Source: Cynocephalus volans (taxonomy: Eukaryota; Chordata; Mammalia; Dermoptera; Cynocephalidae). Taken from it: a stretch of DNA of 64,000 nucleotides. Below the pieces are notes generated by a model. The model searched no databases. It worked only from the letters and a program-made list of their open reading frames with translations, and had not been told where the DNA came from. The translations under genes were made by a program, and so were the position numbers. The DNA is taken from NCBI RefSeq assembly GCF_027409185.1, contig NC_084469.1, positions 78,155,918 through 78,219,917 of the forward strand. The letters run 5' to 3'. Below are positions 23,011-34,794 of this stretch, one piece after another (position 1 is the stretch's first letter; every line of letters starts with the position of its first letter).

Positions 23011-23597
23011 CCCTCTTCCTTTTAATTTTTATACTTATTTTATAACCTTTATTTTAATCATTAATATTTAATCACGAATCATTATTTTTTATTTTTAAGC
23101 TGAGAGAGAAATCATCAACCCTGGATGGTACTGACAATTATTCTCTGAAAGTTTAAAGGAGGGAAAAGGGGCTGGGCTAGAGACCTGGGAAGTATTGTAC
23201 CTGAATGTGTGACTAGAAATAGGGTCCTCTGCATAGCGGAGAGGCTTTTTTTCATCACTACCCACCCCCTGCACCACTTTTTCTAACCTTTTTCCATGTT
23301 CCTGGCTCTGCTGTCAAGTCCATTGTCATGCTGTTCACAGTTTCCTCATACGTGGGAAGGCAGGTGATGAACTAGTCCATGCTGCAGTATTATCCATCCA
23401 AGTCTTGCCCCTTCGAGGTACATTTAAAAACTAAATTAGAAGAGGTTAATATTCAATCTAGATAAAAACACCTGGGACTACTAGGGAATATTCTGGCACT
23501 GAGAGACTTGGAAGGAGGGAAATATTTTTGTTTAGGGAGCACTTACATCATATCACAAAGGAGATCTTTCCATGAGAGCTGCAAATTTCCTTTCCAT

Positions 23598-23692
23598 AAA
23601 TTCATCCATCCATTCATTCATTATCCATCCATCCATCCATCCACCCATCCATCCACCCATCCATCCATCCATCCATCCATCCATCCGGTTAT
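23598..23692. repeat. (CATC)n microsatellite
   Basis: Tandem ccat repeats with a few cattc and caccc variants. The 73-codon frame across it is an artefact. Confidence 0.95.
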
Positions 23693-23939
23693 TTATTCAT
23701 CAGCCAACAATTATCTCCTATGTGGCTAAACAAAGCCCCTAGTATCTGTTTTAAATCAGATCTAATGCCCCCATGCTCTCTTGAGTCTGCTAACACCTGT
23801 TTGGAGCCTGAGTGTGAATCCAGGTGCCTGTTGGTGACAAAGAAGTGAGATGGCCCTGATCCCTCAACATGAGCCCTGGACTCTGCAATTTTCCATTACA
23901 TGTTCAGAATATAGCTTCCTTTTATGGCTGCTTAATTAT

Positions 23940-24745
23940 TATGGCTTGGAAGACCATAATACTAAATTAAAGTGAAATGTAATTGCTCTGCCAGTTTTCA
24001 CACTGCCAGAATCCAGCTGATTAACAACAGGGTTCTGTGAGCATCTCCAAGTAAGAATTTGCTGTTGGTGACAGGGGGAAGAAAGAAAAAAACTCTTCTT
24101 TCCACATTTGCCCTGCAGCCAGGCTGACACAACAGAAATGAAAAACAGTTGGCACAGGCATAAAATTCTATGACAAAAGGAAACTTGTGAAATAGAAAAA
24201 TAGGTTTCTTGGGGGAAAAACTTAACTTCTTCTGACAACACTGTATTAAGAAAAAGAATTCCATAGTCTGAGGATATTAAGGTCATTAAAAGTAGCAAGT
24301 TTTTTTGGTGGGGGGATGGAGGCTCTTAATACTGTACTTCCCCCCACCAAAAATTCCCCTTCAAATCCATATTAAAGTTAACGATCAATTGGAAGGCAGA
24401 AATGATATTGGAAAATCATTCTTTTACAAACGGAAACTATTATAATTTAAAAAGGTGCAAATGAAACCATACATTTTCAGAAGAGATCAATGAAAACCAC
24501 TTTATTAGAAAATATAAATCACTTTTTAATTTCAGATGCAACAAGAAAAGAGCTCATTTTTTCTGTTTCATTGAAATTGATTGGTACACCTGCAGAGAAA
24601 AGCAGCTTTATCATCTCGTTATCAGCCAATTAATATGCAGGTCTAAATGTGAATACTATTTCAGTTAACTAGAAACGGATGATTTTATTGAAGTCTTAAT
24701 AGACTAGGAAAAGCTGCCTTCCACCCTGCTAAATGAGGTCAGTTG
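23940..24745. other. Non-repetitive stretch, candidate conserved noncoding DNA
   Basis: No named repeat. From 24370 the sequence is AT-rich with many attatt/taat words (tcaattggaaggcagaaatg, cagccaattaatatgcaggt, aatagactaggaaaagctgc). This resembles developmental enhancers, but only cross-species alignment could establish it. A 119-codon minus frame (23939-24298) has no domain. Confidence 0.3.
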
Positions 24746-24751
24746 TGGAAA

Positions 24752-24805
24752 AGAGAGAGAGAGAGGGAGGGAGGGAGGGGGGGGAGAGAGAGAGAGAGAG
24801 AGAGG
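24752..24805. repeat. (GA)n / (GGGA)n microsatellite
   Basis: Runs of gagaga surround a ggagggagggagggggggg core. Confidence 0.95.
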
Positions 24806-25500
24806 TGCATAACTTCGGATGGGTATACTCTAAAACAATTTCTCTAACTCATTGGACCACAGAGAGATGAAAGCAAAGTGACATGTCTGAAAGCAGAAGG
24901 GTCTGTTACATGGAACAAAAAATTAGAATACTGAGTTTTCTTTTAATTTATAAAAAGAATTATTTGCATTTGATTCTGAAGTCTGTCACTCTCACTATTC
25001 AAATCTTGACAGTCCTTAGCCTCATCTCCATTTTAATCACAGGTTAAGCAGAATTGCAAAACCGGTAAAGTCTATCTACGCACTCTTCTGTTTTGTCCTT
25101 TCTGTGCTCATTTTCTGCCCTGAGTTGTTTTCCTTGACACATCAAAAACCTAGCATCTTCAAGTTCTCTTTACCTTTTACTTACCAAAACAGCTAAGTGC
25201 CCTTAGGACAAACTGATTCACACTGAGGTATAATTGACTGCTAGGCTCAAAGTGTTACCATTTCCAAGGATAAAGCAGGGGTTGACAGAGTAATTTGGGT
25301 GGAGTACAAGATACCAGCCTTCATCTCTGCCCCCCCCAACACTTAGACAGTTATTCATGAATGAAAACAGCCTTGGGGCTCAAGAGTCCAATTTAGAACC
25401 TATAGCAACATAGTAGAGCAAAAAATGGAGAATATTGCATAGAGAGGATCACTGAGGAGACTGGCATGGCTGAAATGTCTGGGGATGGCTAGGAACAAAG
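24806..25500. other. Unassigned stretch
   Basis: No gene or confident repeat recognised. Confidence 0.3.
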
Positions 25501-25544
25501 AAGGGTAAGACCTATCAGTATCAGCTACATGGCAAGTCCCACTG

Positions 25545-26335
25545 TGGTTCCCAGTGACCTGCTCTGAAGAGGACCCTGTCAGCCTTTGGCACCAAGAACC
25601 TCAACAGCCCCCACAGCAGCTGCAGACTCCTTGTGGCTTTCACAGCAGAGGTCCCCTTAGTGTTTGTGAGTGCATACCCCAACATCCTGCTCAACAGAGG
25701 ACTCTGGCAGCTTTTGCTACTGAGATAACCAATAGCCATTGTTACTGCGGACCACCTAGGGAGAGAGATGCTGCTGGATTTGTCCTCCTACCCCCAAGAA
25801 CGAACCACTGTTGTGCTACACTGGTACTGGGGCCACCAACCCCTCAACCCTGTGAATGCACTTGACCCAGAGCCACAGCCACTCCACATATGCCCATCCC
25901 AAAGACACTGGAGTCACTGCCACTGTGGGCTGGCCTGCACCCTGGACCCTGGAGCCATGGTTTCTCTACATGAGCTTGTGCTTCAGACCCTGGCTCTATG
26001 GCTGCTCTATGGGTGATGCACATCAGGCACTTGTGCCATCTCCACTGTGATCACACCTGTGAGCGGGAGCTGGTATTCTTGGCCACAACTTCCTCCATGG
26101 GAGAAAAAGAGATCAGGAGATCTCTTCAGAAGCTTTCACACCAAAAATCCCAGCAGCCCTCATCACTGCTCTGGACACAACAGTTTTGGCTGCTGAGGAC
26201 TCTTGCAATCTTCACCAACACTGACCTCGACTGATAGAGCTGCAGAGAGACTATGCTGCTGTGTCTTCACCAGAGCTGAAACTACTGCACCCCAACCAGC
26301 TGAAGCCCTTGTACATACCCATAGGTAAAGGTTTT
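25545..26335 (+). mobile_element. Ancient L1M 5'UTR-like segment
   Basis: GC-richer than its neighbours and full of short words such as agcagctgcagactccttg, gagccacagccactccac and cactgccactgtgggctgg, as in L1M 5'UTRs. It runs directly into the ORF1-like segment below in the same orientation. The four overlapping frames here (61-103 codons) lack domains. Confidence 0.5.
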
Positions 26336-26339
26336 CTCC

Positions 26340-27365
26340 CACTGTAGCCAGTCAGTAAAGTCTGGAAGAGGTGACTGCTCAATCAAATATGCAGACATCA
26401 ATGCAAGGCAACAAAACACACACAAAAATCAAGGACACATGACACCACCAAATGAACACAATAATTTTTTAGTAACCAACCCCAAAGAAATGTCTACCTA
26501 CAAATTGCCCAACAAAGGATTTAAAATAATTATTTTAAGGAAGCTCAGTGAGCTACAAGAGAACACAGACAGCTCAATGCAATCAGAAAAACAATGCATA
26601 AACAAAATAAGAAGTTGAGAAGTTCAATAAACAGAAATAATAAAAAGCAACAACCAAACAGAAATTTTGGAGCCAAAGAATACAATGAATGAAATGAAAA
26701 ATGAAATAGAGTGCAACAGCAGACTTGATCAAGCAGAAGAAAGAATCTTTGAACTCAACAGACAGGTCACTTGAAAACATCTAGTTAGGGAAGTAAAAAG
26801 AAAAAAGAATAAGAAGGAATGAATATCATCTACCAGACTTATGGGATACCACCAAGAGAGCTAACATTTACATTACAGAATTCCAGAAGGAATAGAGATT
26901 GAGAAAAGGGAGAGGCTATTTAAAAAAATAATGACTGAAAACTTCCCAAATCTGGGGGAGAGATATGTAAAGCCAGGTACTTGTTTCAGGAAGGCTTCCA
27001 AAAGGCTCAACCCAAAGAAGATTTTACCAAGACACATTATAATCAAACTGTCAAAAATCAAAGACAGAATTTTGAAAGCAGCAAGAGAAAAGAGGTCTCT
27101 CATGTAAGGAAACCCCCTAAGGCTGTTAGTGGATTTCTCAGCAGAAGCTTTGCAGGCCAGGAGAAAGTGGGATAATATTTTCAAAGCGCTGAAAGAAAAA
27201 AACTGACAAGTATAATACTTTACCCAGCAAAGCCATCTTTCAGAAATGAAGGAGAGATAAAGACATTCCCAGGCAAACAAAAGTTGAAGGAGTTTATCCC
27301 ACTAGATCTGCCTATCAGAAATTCTAAAGGGAGTTTTCTGAGCTGAAATGAAAGGATGCTAATTA
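26340..27365 (+). pseudogene. Ancient L1M ORF1 remnant
   Basis: Includes gagtgcaacagcagacttga, caagcagaagaaagaatctt, cttatgggataccaccaaga, tcaaaaatcaaagacagaatt and tttcagaaatgaaggagaga, which follow the L1 ORF1 nucleotide order (coiled coil, then RNA-binding and C-terminal regions). The frame is broken by many stops; only a 64-codon piece (26981-27175) stays open. ORF1p is the RNA chaperone of L1. Confidence 0.75.
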
Positions 27366-27955
27366 GTACCATGAAAACATATGAAAGTAAAAAATTCACT
27401 GGTTAAAGTAAGTGTACAGTCAAATTCAGAATACTTAATGCTGTAATGGTTGTGTGTAAATCACTTATAATTCTAGCAGAAAGGTTAAAAATCAAAAATA
27501 TTAAAAATAATTATAGCTACAATAATTTGTTAATAGATACATAGTATAAAAGTGTAAATTGTGATATCAAAAACATAAAATGTGTGTGTGAGGTAAAAGT
27601 GTAGAATTTTAGAATGTGATCAAAGTTATTAGCTTAAAATAGACTGCTATAACTATGCATTTTTTTAAATGTAGGCTTTATGGTAACCACAAAAGCAAAA
27701 ACCTATATTAGATACACAAAAGATAAAGAGAAAGGAATCAAAGCATACCACTACGAAAGATCATCAAATCACACAGGAAGACAGCAGAGAAGGGGAAAAA
27801 CAAAACAAAACAAAACAAAACAAAACAAAAAACTCAAAGGATCAACAAAACTGCTAGAAAACAAGGAACAAAATGACAATAGTAAGTCCTTACCTCTCAA
27901 TAATTACCTTGAATGTAAATAGATTATAAATCTCCAACAAAAAGATGTTGAGTGG
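27366..27955 (+). mobile_element. L1M inter-ORF region
   Basis: The long noncoding spacer between ORF1 and ORF2 typical of old L1M elements: ttagtaccatgaaaacatatg, tgtgtgtaaatcacttataa, tttatggtaaccacaaaagc. An (AAAAC)n run lies at 27797-27831. Confidence 0.65.
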
Positions 27956-28620
27956 CTAAATGGGTTAAAAAACAAGACCCAACCTATATGCTGCCTACAA
28001 GAGACCCACTTCAGCTTTGAGGACACACATAGACTGAAAGTGAAGAGATGGAGAAAGATATTACATGCAAATGGAAATCAAAAGAGATCAGGGATAGCTA
28101 CACTTATATCAGACAAAATAGACTTTAAGTCAAAAACTGTAAAAAGAGGTAAAGAAACTTATTATATAATGATAAAGGGGCCAATTCACCCAGAGGATAT
28201 AACAATTGTAAATATATAGGCACCTAATATTGAAACACCTAAATATATAAAGCAAACCTTAATTGATCTGAAGGGAGAAATAGACAGCAATAAAATAATA
28301 GTGGGTGACTTCAATACCCCAATTTCAACAATGAATAGATCTACCAGACAAAAAATCAATAAGAAAGCATTGAACTTGAACTACACTTTAGACCAAATGG
28401 ACCTATCAGACACGTACAGAACATTTCATCTAACAGTAGCAGAATACACATTAAGTGCACATGGAACATTCTCTAGAATACATCATATATTAGGCTACAA
28501 ATTTAAGGAGATTGTAATCACATCAAGTATCTTTTCTGACCACATGGTATGAAACTAGAAATCAATAAAAAGAGGAAAACTAAAAAATTCACAAATTATG
28601 GAAATTAAGCAGCACACTCC
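27956..28620 (+). pseudogene. L1M ORF2 endonuclease-domain remnant
   Basis: A frame at 28301-28552 carries MGDFNTPIST and SAHGTFSRIHHILGYK, motifs of the L1 ORF2 APE-type endonuclease (GDFN and the S-x-H loop). Upstream, in broken frames, lies the QETHFSFEDTHRLK segment. Stops and frame changes make it non-functional. Reverse transcriptase and the C-terminal domain are absent: the sequence jumps to the 3'UTR near 28625. Confidence 0.8.
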
Positions 28621-28629
28621 TGTCTTAAG

Positions 28630-28980
28630 ATGTTTTGTTTCATTTCCCCTTAAAAAAGAAGGCAACCCTGCCATTTGTGAAAATATGGATGAATCTGGAG
28701 GACATTATACTAAGTGAAATGAACCAGACACAGAAAGACAGATACAGCATGATATTACCTATATGTGGAATCTAAAAAAGTCAAACTCAGGGACACAGAG
28801 GGTAGAAGGGTGGTTACCAGGGGTTGAGGGTGTGGCAAATGGTGAGATGTTGTTCAAAGGGTACAAATTTGTAGTTATAAGATGATATTCTGGAGACATA
28901 GTGTACAGCACGGTGAATATAGATAATAATAATGTATTGTATACTTAAATTTTGCTAAGAGTATCATTTAAGTATTCTCA

Positions 28981-29037
<57 letters not shown>

Positions 29038-29200
29038 CACATGCACACAAGGTAACCATGTGTGGTGATGGATATGGTAATTAGCTTGGCTGTAGTAATT
29101 GTTTCACAATGTATACGTATATCAAAACATCATGTTGTACACCTTGAATTTGTATGATTTTTATCTGTCAAATATACCTCAGTAAAACTGAAAAAAAAAA
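28630..29200 (+). mobile_element. L1M 3' end with A-tail
   Basis: Reads aatatggatgaatctggagg, ggaatctaaaaaagtcaaac, gggtggttaccaggggttga, then catgttgtacaccttgaatt and an A-run at 29190. These are the standard words of L1MA/L1MB 3' ends. A (CA)n tract at 28981-29036 has expanded inside it. Confidence 0.8.
28981..29036. repeat. (CA)n microsatellite
   Basis: About 27 uninterrupted CA units inside the L1M 3' end. Confidence 0.97.
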
Positions 29201-29216
29201 AAGGGAAAAAATACAA

Positions 29217-29444
29217 CAGGGGTTAGTAAACTTTTTCTGTAAAGAGCCAGATAATAAACATTTTCAGCTTTGCAGGCCACTGGGTCTCTTTTGCAAGTAC
29301 TCAACTCTACTGTCATAACATGAAAGCAGACATAGACAATAAAGAAACAAATGGTATGGATATGTTCCAATCAAACTTTATTTGCAAAGCAGGAAGGGGG
29401 CTGAATTTAGCTTGTGGGCTGTAGTTTGCTAATCTCTGATCTAA
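29217..29444 (-). mobile_element. MER20-like hAT-Charlie element
   Basis: Starts caggggttagtaaac and contains tctgtaaagagccagataat, catagacaataaagaaac, caaactttatttgcaaagc and gtgggctgtagtttgctaat. This is the reading of the nonautonomous hAT element that I know as MER20; the exact subfamily is uncertain. Confidence 0.75.
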
Positions 29445-30515
29445 AGCAATGGGGCTACAATGGCGAAATGTCAGGTGTCAAGGAAGAGCTGTGGGGAGAG
29501 ATTATTTTTTTAGGAGATTAGGGGAATTCAGTTGGTCAGAAGACCTCTCTGGTATCCTTCAACCATTACTGATTTTCTTAAAATTCACTTGTTCATTCAT
29601 TCATTAATCTATTCATTCATTCTTCGAGATTGATCAAAAAATGCTCGTTTCCTTTATCTGGCTCTCTGTGAACAGGAATTACCGTGTCCTTAGCTCGGGA
29701 TCAGTGGCAACAAGTGCTATCCCTAGTGACGCTCACTTGCTAACACTCCTGTTGCTGACTTCAAACAGTCACCTTCTGATAGAGGCAGTTTCTATGGAAT
29801 TAGGAAGGTCTGTTCTGGAGTGCAAGAAAAGATTTCGCTGCTATAATGCACATCCAGAATATTACGTGTCTAAAATCATGAGACCCATTTTCTACACTCA
29901 AACCAGTACTTAAAGATCAATATGAATTTTGTCATCAAAAATAGTTACTTGGAAGTTTTAACTCTCCCAAGAAATTCCTATTAGTCTGAAAATTTTTAAA
30001 ATTTCAGAGTATATAGAATGTCCTTTTGAAAATTTTTTCATTTGTAAATGCAATATATTCCATTGTAGAATGTTTAGGAATCAGAGAAATGAAAATAACA
30101 TCATGTATAATCCTAATACCCCAACAAAACATGGCAAGCACCTAGCATAGAAGCTAGCACATAATAGGTGCTCATTAAATATTTTTTGGATGAATAAAAT
30201 AAATGTATATTTCCTTTGAAAATCCAGTGAGTGACAAATCTTTGTCCTTTAAGGGTAGATTTTATTTTTGAAAATAGTCTATAGTTCTTTTAAGTCAATT
30301 TGTTGACATAGTGAATTATCAATAAATACAACACTGTTCCTGAACATAAAGGAAGTTTGACTATAAAATATTGGGATAAAATGAAATAAAAGACACAACA
30401 ACAACAAAAACCAATAATAATAAAAAAATAAAATATTAGGAACAACTGCACTGGTAATTAGAGGGCTCGGATTTTAGTGTCAGCTCTGACATTAACATGC
30501 TCTGTAATCTTGGGA
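29445..30515. other. Mostly unassigned, with L1M-like fragments
   Basis: Bases 29585-29625 are an (ATTC)n-like run. A 90-codon frame at 29641-29913 has no domain. Bases 30020-30190 resemble L1M 3' sequence (cattgtagaatgtttaggaa) followed by a short MIR/L2-like end (gcacataataggtgctcatt). Nothing else was recognised. Confidence 0.35.
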
Positions 30516-30519
30516 AAGC

Positions 30520-30592
30520 CTATTCATCCATCCATCCATCCATCCATCCATCCATCCATTCATCCATCCTTCCTTCCATCCTTCCTTTATGG
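30520..30592. repeat. (CATC)n / (CTTC)n microsatellite
   Basis: About twelve ccat units followed by ccttccttcc. Confidence 0.95.
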
Positions 30593-31087
30593 TAAATGAA
30601 AGATATAGTCCCTAACTTCTGAAGTTTATAGTCTATTAAGAAAGCAGACTTTGATCCTTCTCTGGAGGTGGGGTGGGGCAGTGTCAGGAACATTTACTTT
30701 AAGAACTGAAGGACCTCAATTTTCTCGTATCTAAACCCAAAACTTGAGCTGGGTGATTTTCAAGGTCCTGTTTAGTTCTGACATGGTATGACTATAGTTT
30801 TATTGTTGCTCTTGATCAGAAAACAATTTTTAAAACAAATCAATTTCACCATGCATGTAGAAATATTGTAGATTTGGCTTGCAGCTTTTTAGGGGGAGTC
30901 AGCATGCTAGGACCCCCCTGTCTTTGAATGTCTCTGCTTTGGTGCCCAAGGGGAAAACTTTAGGATGATTTCTGAAGGGCAGTGATTATACTGGATCTAG
31001 CACTGTTGTTGTCTGCCTACCAAAAAATTATTTACATCACTGAGGGTTTGCTGAGCAATCTAACAATATGGACATCATAAGTGGTGT

Positions 31088-31335
31088 TTAGATGCTAGCC
31101 ACAGTCAGGCAGCCTCTCTTCATAAGGCTGAAGCTAAATCCCATGATGCTGCACTGGTCTAAGTGCTTAGAGGTGGTCACCACAGCTTTGACCTTCTTGT
31201 TCAAATGGAACATGTAGATTTGTAGATCTTTCAGCACCAGCTGGAGGATGTGCTCTACTGGTCCCTTCTCCATGCCTAATGAATCGAATTTTTGACAAAT
31301 TGCTTCAACGAGAGGATGATTTTGCTTTATGTAGA
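31088..31335 (-). other. Unrecognised coding-like fragment
   Basis: A minus-strand frame without stops for about 80 codons reads ...NHPLVEAICQKFDSLG before the first ATG (31273) and then VEHILQLVLKDLQIYMFHLN, ending in VASI. The composition looks protein-like and the 5' side stops at a MIR. I do not recognise the parent protein. It may be a retrocopy fragment or a chance frame. No splice sites were found. Confidence 0.2.
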
Positions 31336-31339
31336 TGCA

Positions 31340-31460
31340 GATTCAGTTTCACCAGAGACTCTCCAATCACTGTAGCTGTGTGAATCTGGGCAAGTCACCT
31401 ATCTTGCTGGGACTCAATTTCCCAGTGTTTCTAATGTAAGGGTTTAATTAGATCATCTTG
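31340..31460 (+). repeat. MIR fragment
   Basis: Contains gtgtgaatctgggcaagtca, gggactcaatttcccagtgt and agatcatcttggagtgttc, a partial MIR or MIR3. Confidence 0.5.
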
Positions 31461-31619
31461 GAGTGTTCTTACCACCACTACAATCCTTTAGTTCTAGAAA
31501 TGATCCCAAACAGTCATATCCCATTTTCCCATTTCAAAAGCATTTAGTAAGTAGGCTACAAGTCCAGAATGTCCCAGTCTCAGAACTGGATAGGTTTTAA
31601 GATTATTTTTTTGATTTAG

Positions 31620-31960
31620 TTTTTTTAAAAGTTATTTATAAAAGTAATAATGCAGAAAAATTGAAAAACAAAGAACAGCAATACTAAACACACATGCACA
31701 CACAAACATACACACACAACTCAGATTATGTGTGATTACCCAATCCAGGGATGGCCACTACGCATATAGATGAATTGACATTTATTGATAAATAATATCC
31801 ATTTTGTCCATGGATAGAAATAAATAACAAATGAAAAATAAAGTCATGCCCTACAGGTTTCATAACCTCTTTTGCTTGGCAGTATATTATAAATATTTTC
31901 AGTATTTATTCTTCCGTAATATGAATTTTTCAAAAGACTAAAAGGTATTCCATTGGCTGT
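31620..31960 (-). repeat. L1M 3' fragment
   Basis: Words such as agttatttataaaagtaataatgc, ttgtccatggatagaaataa and ctaaaaggtattccattggc resemble the ancient L1 3' region in reverse. A short (CA)-rich run lies at 31687-31720. Confidence 0.4.
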
Positions 31961-32044
31961 TTGTGGGCAATGGCAACACTCAGATCTAACTTTACCCTTC
32001 TTTAGGTGAAACAGCTATTGCCCACACGGTCCCACAAAACTGAA

Positions 32045-32160
32045 TCACTATCCCATCTCCTTTTCTTTCTCCTTCTCTTCCTTCTCTTTTTCCTCTTCCT
32101 CCTTGCTCTTCTTTTTCTTCCTTTCCTTCTTCTCCTTCCTTTCTTTTTATTTATTTTTTT
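32045..32160. repeat. Pyrimidine-rich (CTT/CCTT)n tract
   Basis: Over 110 bases almost wholly C and T on the plus strand, ending in T-runs. It marks the left edge of the ERV LTR that follows, and the leucine-rich frames here are artefacts. Confidence 0.9.
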
Positions 32161-32604
32161 ACATTTACCCATTTATTATAAAGGATATTACAAAGGATAC
32201 AGATGAAGAGGTGCATAGGGCGAGGTATTGGGAAGGGGAGTGGAGCTTCCATGCCCTACCCAGGTGCGCCACCCTCCAGGAATTTCCACATGTTCAGCTG
32301 TCCAAAGCTCTCCAAATCCAGTCCTTTTGGGCTTTTGCAGAGGCTTTGTTACATAGGCACGATTGATTAAATCTCTGGTCATTGGTGATCAACTCAGCCT
32401 TTGTCCTTTCTCCCCTCCCTGGAGATTGAGGAGTAGGGTTGAGAGATCCAACCCTCTAATCCTGACTTGGTCTTTCTGGTGACCAGCCCCCATCCTAAAG
32501 CTACCTAGGGGCTGACAAGCACTCATCACTTTGGAGAGTCTAACTATTTTAGGAGGTGAATGTCAGGAGGTGGTATGACCAAATATATATTTCACAATAT
32601 CACA
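32161..32604 (-). mobile_element. ERV 3' LTR, truncated, minus strand
   Basis: Collinear with 46930-47402: catttattataaaggatatt, gatgaagaggtgcatagggc, cataggcacgattgattaaa, cctaaagctacctaggggct, ending cacaatatcaca. On the minus strand the LTR begins TGTGATATTG, just after a purine-rich ccaaggggtggac block that could be the polypurine tract. It lacks the outer ~270 bases that the second copy has. Confidence 0.65.
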
Positions 32605-34030
32605 GTCCACCCCTTGGCCTTTGAACATCGATCCCTTACAGCAAAAAGATATACAACTCAAAAGACACTGGTGTATTACTAGAATCCCATTTAGTCATTA
32701 ATAATTAGTCCAATCCATCATCGTGTTGCATGAATACGTGTCTCCCAGGGTGAGGTCACTCAGGTTGCAGGCTGCCATTCAGTCTTGTCAGTTTCCAAAA
32801 GCAGGAGCGGTCTCAGAAAACATATAGCTTCACCCTTTCAGGAATCTGGTATAGTTGGGCTAAGAGACAATATCATTTCTTGCTCAGAGCCTCTTTCAAG
32901 GCTCTGAGTAATGTAATATAATGTAATGTAATATTGGATTTCCCTCATTTCATAACCCACTTATTCATTTATCTTCAGCTACTATTCTCCCTTCTCACCA
33001 TTAATACTCAAACTTTTCCACCTTTGGAAGAGGCATTAGGTTTGGGCACTGTGCTGGTCCAGATTGCAGGTAGCCCTACTAGTCTAGCAAGTGCCTCTCC
33101 CTCAGTCCCCTCCTGTCCATATAGAATAAGATTACATAGGCACAGAACCAGTGGGCTGTATTTACCACCAGGCAATATAGCTGCATTCACTGTTAACCCC
33201 AATTTTGCTAGATGAGGTGAAGGCACAACCCACATTCATCAGACCCTTAGGAACTGTGACATAAGGTTTATAAACACAGTTACAGTTTCTTGGTTAGGAA
33301 TCATCCCTGCTTCTAGCCCTTGTACAGTAGTTGTAAGACTTGGTCCTAGAACCATTGCATCAGTTAGGAAAAAAAATTCAGTGATATGAGGAAGAAGGAA
33401 AAAAATTATAGTCATTACACCAATGTACTCCCCTTCTTGCCAAGAATTTCATAGTCATGCCAGCACACTTCCCTACCTCCTCTTCCCCAGATCCACCTGG
33501 AAAACAGGAATATCTAGTGGAGACCTTCCTTTAATCCCACCCATGCTGAGTGTGAGCACACACTCGTGAAGGTGTGTAAGCCAGTCCTTTATGCTTTTAT
33601 TTCCCCCTATTTTAGACAACAAATGTTTTAATTGTCTGTTCCACTTCTCTATCAAACTATTACTCTAAGGAGGATGTCTCTCTTGCCATTGCTGGACATT
33701 ATGGGCTGTGTGGTGTGTTCCTTCATCTGAAGAAATGATGGCTGGCCATCCAAACCCATGCAATATCTTCTGTTCTGGTTTCTCTATAGCACTCTGCTCC
33801 CTCCTCTTCTATTTTTTCTCTTCTCCTTTTCCTCATTTCTTTCTCCTCTTTTGATGTTATAATTTGACTGTTCATTTGCAGAGATGTCAGGCCAGTAAAC
33901 AGATTGTGCATGTGCATGTGTGTATGTGTATGCATTTTGATAGTGGCACTGCTGACCTTGAATCTGCTGAGGCACTAAAGGCACATTTTGGAGACAACCT
34001 CTGAAATTCAATCCTTGGGGAGTCATGACC
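32605..34030 (-). pseudogene. Decayed ERV internal region with integrase remnant
   Basis: Read on the minus strand toward the LTR, a segment near 33740-33650 has an S-D-x-G-T-H then VQQW pattern. It is followed in another frame by a frame at 33655-33473 starting IEKWNRQLKHLL. These are the D and E ends of a retroviral integrase catalytic core (D,D-35-E). The first catalytic D region is not identifiable, the two pieces are in different frames, and stops are frequent. Pol is therefore non-functional. No gag or env was recognised. The LTR and motif style suggest an ERVL- or ERV1-like ancient element; no 5' LTR was seen. Confidence 0.55.
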
Positions 34031-34790
34031 TCACTGGAGGAAGTTAAGGTTGTAGATGTGGATGTAGTATAAGAAAGGCTTTTTTTCTTTCTTTGAGCTA
34101 GAGATACACAGGGTCAGACTGAGTCATCTTGGGTAGTGAGTTCCCTATTACTGGTTGCATTCAAGCAGAGGCTGGTTGACTACTTCTCATAGGCATTATA
34201 GTGCTCCCAGACAAAAAAAGCATGTCTAATCCAAAAATTTTGTTCCTGCACCAGATTTGTACTGAAACTTCCTCCAAACATTTTGGTTTGCCTATATCTC
34301 TAGTTTAGATATGACAATCTCTAAACTCCTTTCAAGTATTAGATTCTTTGACCTCCATGATTCTTCTGACATAGACTTTTTTCTAAGGTGCTAATATTTA
34401 ACTTCCTGAAATTGATGCTGCTAAAAAACGTGCATGGCAAAGGAGGTTTAACTAATTGGAAATAAAGAGGTTTCACTTTACCTGGGAATTCAATAGTTCA
34501 GGCTTTCCCTACCCCTCATTTCTATGGCTACACGATGGGGTGTCTTAATGATAAAGGTATTAAATACATGTAAAGGCATGTAGGGAAGGTAATACACACA
34601 TGTTCTACATGGACAGATGTTAGTTTTTACCTGCATGCTTGAACAAGCTGCTAGGTCCTGCATGGAATGTCATGCTAAAGATCCTTTAAATGCCTTGACT
34701 GAGCAATTTGGCTGTACCCTATTTTCCCATTTCAAAACGTTTAAGATTCCCTTTGCTCCGTGAAATGCATGAAAGCTGCTTCTGACCACA
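34031..34790. other. Unassigned stretch
   Basis: No gene or confident repeat. It may include more of the decayed ERV. Confidence 0.3.
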
Positions 34791-34794
34791 GAGA

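Noticed and set aside
23598-23692. CRISPR-like repeat array
   Set aside because: It is a plain tetranucleotide microsatellite with no spacers in a eukaryotic genome.
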